Shown here: positions 62,201 through 64,000 of the stretch, in pieces | How positions within the stretch are numbered: the first letter of the stretch is position 1 | How the letters are laid out: every line of letters starts with the position of its first letter | From: Sialis fuliginosa | Taxonomy: Eukaryota; Arthropoda; Insecta; Megaloptera; Sialidae | Assembly (NCBI GenBank): GCA_961205875.1 | Contig: OY540815.1 | Span: 11,098,001 to 11,162,000, forward strand | Length of the DNA: 64,000 nt | Reading direction: 5' to 3' | The notes under the pieces: generated by a model | The model's database searches: none | Told to the model about the DNA's origin: nothing | What the model saw: the letters and a program-made list of their open reading frames with translations, nothing else | Program-made: the position numbers and the translations under genes

Positions 62201-63966
62201 GGATTTGTTTCTTATATATTATAGAGAAGTAGGAAGTATAAACTCACAAAATCAAAATAATTGACAGTAATGCTGACTTCAACATTCACCGCACTATCTT
62301 CACTAACGACAGGCCTTAGTGTTCTATCGTAGTCGCAAAGTAAATTCTGTTTCAACTTTTGCATTGTAGATTTGGTACTTTGGTTATGAATGTTATAACA
62401 CTCGGAAGAAATTTCTGTGAAATGTTAATTTTAAATGATTAAAATAATATTGACTTGTCGTGCGAATTTACATTTAAATTCACACTGTAATTAATATGGT
62501 GTTTGTCATATTATACTGTTTTGTTATAATAACCTCTAGTGTGTCTTAAAATAGTATCTACATTCTATGATAAAATGATCATATATTAACAATTAGAAAT
62601 ATTTCAAGCAGAGCTTTAGCGAAAATTGGAGTACTGAAATTTCTAAATGTTGCTCCACTGCTCCAGTTTGATAATATATTATATAAAGCATTCTATCTCA
62701 TCATACCCACTCACTCATAATTAAATATTTAAATTGCAAAGTGTGAAATGATAGTTATCACGATAATTATCTTGGTGACAAAAATAAAACTAAACATTTT
62801 TTTAGTAGTAGAATAATTGATTAATTAATGTAAATAATATAGTTTATTAATTACAATGAATATTTAAATTTATTATGAGTCGGGAAATTCACAATGTCAT
62901 CAACAGCCCAGATGCGTGAATGTGTGCACAAATAACTTATTCATTATCAGCTATTACGGGGTTGCTCCCCTTGAATGTAATTTTCGAAAATAAAAAATAA
63001 ATTTTGTTTTGTTTTTAACCCTCAAGTGGTGACATATAGTCTTTAAAAGCGGTATATTTTAAGGGGATATATTTAATTTAAGAAGCTAGTAGGTAATAGT
63101 AGGTATGAAGAGCTTAATTACTATTTAAAAATGCTATTAAAAATATTTTTAATATCAATATATGTATGTATAGTATGTGAAGCAGATAACAAGAAAGATT
63201 AAGCACTTTTATTTTTTATATAATTATAATTACATAAAATATTATATGATAACTAATTACATATATGTAAACAGATAGTTTTTATCAATTTAACAAAATG
63301 TTATATTATAAAGGCTGTCTAGATGAGTCTTACGACTCAAGAGACAAAATAACTTATAAAAAATATGTTATATAACACTACCATGACTTTGGCAATCTAT
63401 ATATTTCAACAATATTTTCTAAAATACTTTAATTTTATGTACAAAAGCTGTCTAAAAGAAACGCTGAAGGTTTCGAAAGACAAAGTAGATTAATTAAAAA
63501 ATAATGTTTTTATTTTCTCCATAAAATTAATTATTGATGCTGAAGCGGAGCAAATACTTTACTTCAAGGATATTTTAGAAATATTAATCAAGATGGGAAA
63601 TTGCTGTTTATTAAAATGAAATTAAAAATATGAATGTATGTTTTATAAATGACCTTGATTTTATCTTATACATTTACAGTATCGTAATTCATTTTCTTAT
63701 TTTTGTTCTAAAATACTAAGATGTTTTTAATTTCATCAATGTACTTATTATTCTTAAGGCATTTTAAAATACATCTATCAAATTCACCCAATGTTATTAG
63801 TTTCATTATTTCATTATTAATTTATTCATCATCATCATTCATTTATTTCATTAGTTTCATTATTTAAAATATAACATAAACAATATAAATATATTTTCAT
63901 CTTACCGGTTAAAGCATATATTATTATAAATACGATAATAAATAAAACCACATTGAAAAGTAACAT
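56117..63966 (-). CDS. Divergent nicotinic acetylcholine receptor-like subunit, 9 exons, complete CDS
   Basis: Nine exons (63966-63906, 62414-62248, 60983-60939, 60871-60762, 60218-60035, 58228-58045, 57985-57833, 56945-56770, 56290-56117) join in phase to 1254 bases, 417 residues plus TAA. Every intron is GT-AG. Seen in order: signal peptide (1-20), YDRTLRPVV (49-57), loop-D Trp88, WNP (100-102), WYPD...LYN (119-127), Cys-loop C162-C176 around WPYD, GSWFYD (181-186), M1 (about 240-260, Pro248), M2 (about 268-290), M3 (about 304-322), a cytoplasmic loop of only about 60 residues, and M4 (about 397-415). nAChR subunits form pentameric ligand-gated ion channels in the plasma membrane, mostly at cholinergic synapses. 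There is no vicinal Cys pair in loop C, so it is non-alpha. There is no GEK before M2. It is shorter than the roughly 500 residues typical of insect core subunits. I infer a divergent insect beta-type subunit; naming an orthologue needs a phylogeny. An in-frame TAG upstream supports the chosen ATG. Confidence 0.94.
56291..56769 (-). other. nAChR-like gene intron 8, with open readthrough
   Basis: It begins GTAAGT and ends CAAG. The first 90 bases are less AT-rich than the other introns and stay open in the exon 8 frame (SYNNSPPKLS..., then VEDLRLRVKRLEF, stop). Retention would give a protein of about 389 residues without M4. Confidence 0.6.
56770..56945 (-). CDS. nAChR-like gene exon 8: M3 and cytoplasmic loop
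   Basis: A poly-T tract and TTACAG precede 56945, and the strong donor AAG|GTAAGT follows 56770. 176 bases encode residues 302-360: DSLFLTIFGLFVTCIVRN (M3), then a short Ser/Thr/Pro stretch and TILLRDIIPK. The frame stays open for 29 more codons into intron 8, to TAG at 56682-56680, so unspliced transcripts would end without M4. Confidence 0.9.
57833..57985 (-). CDS. nAChR-like gene exon 7: rest of M1, M2 pore helix, M2-M3 link
   Basis: Acceptor TTGTTTTCAG, donor GTAAGT; 153 bases, phase 1 at both ends, residues 251-301. The upstream intron is only 59 bases. It encodes VLILLILITM (M1), SLKPSSIERF, a hydrophobic M2, then MIPANGVTIPFV, matching the family's 'EIIPPTSLTVPLL'. The 9' leucine (L278) and the -1' glutamate (E268) are kept, but other pore-lining positions are changed (see findings). 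Confidence 0.92.
58045..58228 (-). CDS. nAChR-like gene exon 6: loop C region and start of M1
   Basis: Acceptor TATTTTAG before 58228, donor GTATAC after 58045; 184 bases, phase 0 to phase 1, residues 190-250. It includes SWDLYDID, the equivalent of the family's 'EWDI' strand, then a short ATEYYVENNT loop with no cysteine pair, then ATVIIPAF, the conserved IIP start of M1. Sequons occur at N205 and N224. Reading past the donor hits a stop after 19 codons beyond the split Gly/Val codon, so splicing here is required. Confidence 0.92.
58694..58933. mobile_element. Short inverted-repeat element with a hammerhead-like motif (in intron 5)
   Basis: The ends are perfect 12-bp inverted repeats, CCTTAACCACAA at 58694-58705 and its complement at 58922-58933. 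The element is 240 bp with no coding capacity. On the plus strand it holds CTGATGAG (58870-58877), a 6-bp stem GACTTC/GAAGTC closed by TTGT, then GAAAC (58894-58898) and a GTC (58903-58905). It lies in intron 5 of the receptor gene, antisense to it. A MITE-like origin is inferred. No clear target duplication was seen. Confidence 0.65.
58944..59562. mobile_element. MITE-like element with GGCCCTCCGCACAC ends (in intron 5)
   Basis: The left end GGCCCTCCGCACACG (58944 on) is mirrored by GTGTGCGGAGGGCC ending at 59562. Further copies of the end motif lie inside (CTCCGCACACG near 59043 and GTGCGGAGGGCC at 59460-59471). Variants of 'GCAACTGGTTTGCAATCG' recur in both orientations. This suggests a non-autonomous DNA transposon that was rearranged or nested in another copy. 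No ORF. It starts 10 bp after the preceding element. Confidence 0.7.
60035..60218 (-). CDS. nAChR-like gene exon 5: Cys-loop and loop B
   Basis: Acceptor TTTGCAG, donor GTTAGA. It is 184 bases, in at phase 2 and out at phase 0, residues 128-189. It carries the Cys-loop, C162 and C176 with exactly 13 residues between them and WPYD inside (the family has [FW]P[FY]D). GSWFYD follows, where Trp183 matches the loop-B aromatic residue (Torpedo Trp149). Three additional cysteines (C142, C152, C156) lie just before the Cys-loop, which is unusual. Confidence 0.96.
60762..60871 (-). CDS. nAChR-like gene exon 4 (110 bp, loop A)
   Basis: 110 bases, the canonical insect nAChR exon 4 length, ending in phase 2 at the donor GTATGT. 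It encodes DWDDEHLNWNPNDYDNI... to WYPDLILYNS. WNP, W-x-PD and LYN are family landmarks, and Tyr126 matches the loop-A tyrosine (Torpedo alpha Tyr93). N107-I-T is a likely N-glycosylation site. The intron separating it from exon 3 is only 67 bases. Confidence 0.95.
60939..60983 (-). CDS. nAChR-like gene exon 3 (45 bp, loop D)
   Basis: Exactly 45 bases between the acceptor TTTTTAG and the donor GTAAGT, phase 0 at both ends. It encodes 15 residues ending TVNMWINL. This exact exon size and content (TTNLWVEQ-like) is a hallmark of insect nAChR genes. Trp88 matches the complementary-face loop-D tryptophan. Confidence 0.93.
61599..61640. repeat. Three tandem 14-bp units
   Basis: CAACTCGCCGCGAC, CAACTCACCGCTGC and CAATTCGCTGCGAT stand head to tail in intron 2 of the receptor gene. 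They are GC-rich against the surrounding AT-rich DNA. No function is evident. Confidence 0.75.
61731..62040. repeat. Degenerate tandem array, period about 70 bp, in intron 2
   Basis: Four to five diverged units repeat a pattern of TAACTACTGGCATTA, a G-rich AGG...GGGG tract, GGAGCCCCCCACA, then an ATCTAATA-like AT stretch (near 61731, 61815, 61876, 61940 and 62008). Unit borders are approximate. It ends at the perfect hairpin beginning at 62031. Confidence 0.65.
62031..62073. repeat. Perfect 21-bp palindromic hairpin
   Basis: GGAAGCCTGAAGACTTGTAT plus one T (62031-62051) is exactly complementary to 62053-62073 around a single central A. It lies in intron 2 of the receptor gene, at the end of the tandem array. 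Confidence 0.9.
62090..62166. repeat. Imperfect 27-bp stem with a 23-base loop
   Basis: The arm 62090-62116 pairs with 62140-62166 with a few mismatches (GGATTTTGGCTTCTG against GGATCTTGGTTTCTG when reverse-complemented; both arms end GCCGC). It directly follows the perfect hairpin in intron 2. Confidence 0.8.
62248..62414 (-). CDS. nAChR-like gene exon 2: N-terminal helix and beta 1
   Basis: The acceptor TTTCACAG precedes 62414 and the donor GTGAG follows 62248. The 167 bases join exon 1 in phase 1 and end in phase 0. They encode residues 21-76, with LLCDYDRTLRPVV, the family's N-terminal 'LL..Y+...RPV' signature, then VNVEVSITVNYFDF, where core subunits have the 'V.L.LSQLIDV' strand. Two unpaired-looking cysteines (C26, C47) are unusual for the family. 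Confidence 0.92.
63906..63966 (-). CDS. nAChR-like gene exon 1: start codon and signal peptide
   Basis: The ATG at 63966-63964 opens a run of 20 codons reading MLLFNVVLF..., almost entirely hydrophobic, ending YALT: a clear signal peptide. Codons upstream in the same frame reach a TAG within 30 bases, so no longer N terminus exists in this exon. The donor GTAAG begins at 63905 and leaves one base, phase 1, the usual position for the first nAChR intron after the signal peptide. The intron behind it is about 1.5 kb. Confidence 0.88.
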
Positions 63967-64000
63967 GATGTTAGTAAAACCAATGAGGTTAAACTATGTA

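Overview
This is a strongly AT-rich eukaryotic window. Introns, many short transposon relics and one intron-rich receptor gene point to an insect nuclear genome. Several dispersed repeats (ends reading AGGGTTCC, or CTAGCTG followed by a CTTCGCTCGCGT block, a GACA microsatellite, and 'CTGAACCGAT' fragments) are of the sort common in Lepidoptera, so a moth or butterfly is my best guess. The order is not proven. There are no prokaryotic operons, CRISPR arrays, rRNA genes or recognisable tRNA genes.

The one complete gene lies on the minus strand at 56117-63966. I assembled it by hand from nine exons with GT-AG junctions and consistent phases. It encodes a 417-residue Cys-loop receptor subunit of the nicotinic acetylcholine receptor (nAChR) family, with signal peptide, ligand-binding domain, a 13-residue Cys-loop, M1-M3, a very short cytoplasmic loop and M4. 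It keeps the 45-bp and 110-bp exons typical of insect nAChR genes. It lacks the loop-C cysteine pair of alpha subunits and the GEK motif before M2, and its pore lining is bulky and hydrophobic, so it belongs with the divergent, non-alpha insect subunits. The window ends 34 bases upstream of its ATG, so its promoter is not seen.

At the left end (about 230-1708, plus strand) a CpG-richer stretch, probable 5' UTR exons and a 58-base coding exon with a signal peptide look like the start of a secreted or membrane protein gene. Its downstream exons were not found. CpG-rich patches with donor-like edges at about 46755-46976, 47820-48035 and 52835-53045 look like promoters or 5' UTR exons.

The rest (about 1.7-56 kb) is intron-like or intergenic DNA with transposon relics: hAT-type elements with 8-bp target duplications (17659-18265, 28908-29639, 47002-47209), long foldback elements (10396-11146, 12259-12656, 22321-22815, 24244-25275, 49686-50040), a three-copy repeat family (8370-8905, 27770-28046, 48830-49250) and short inverted-repeat elements, two of which carry a hammerhead-like CTGATGA...GAAAC motif (5663-5809, 58694-58933). 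The receptor's introns hold further elements, a tandem array and two strong hairpins.

All calls come from reading the sequence. No alignment or gene-prediction software was run.
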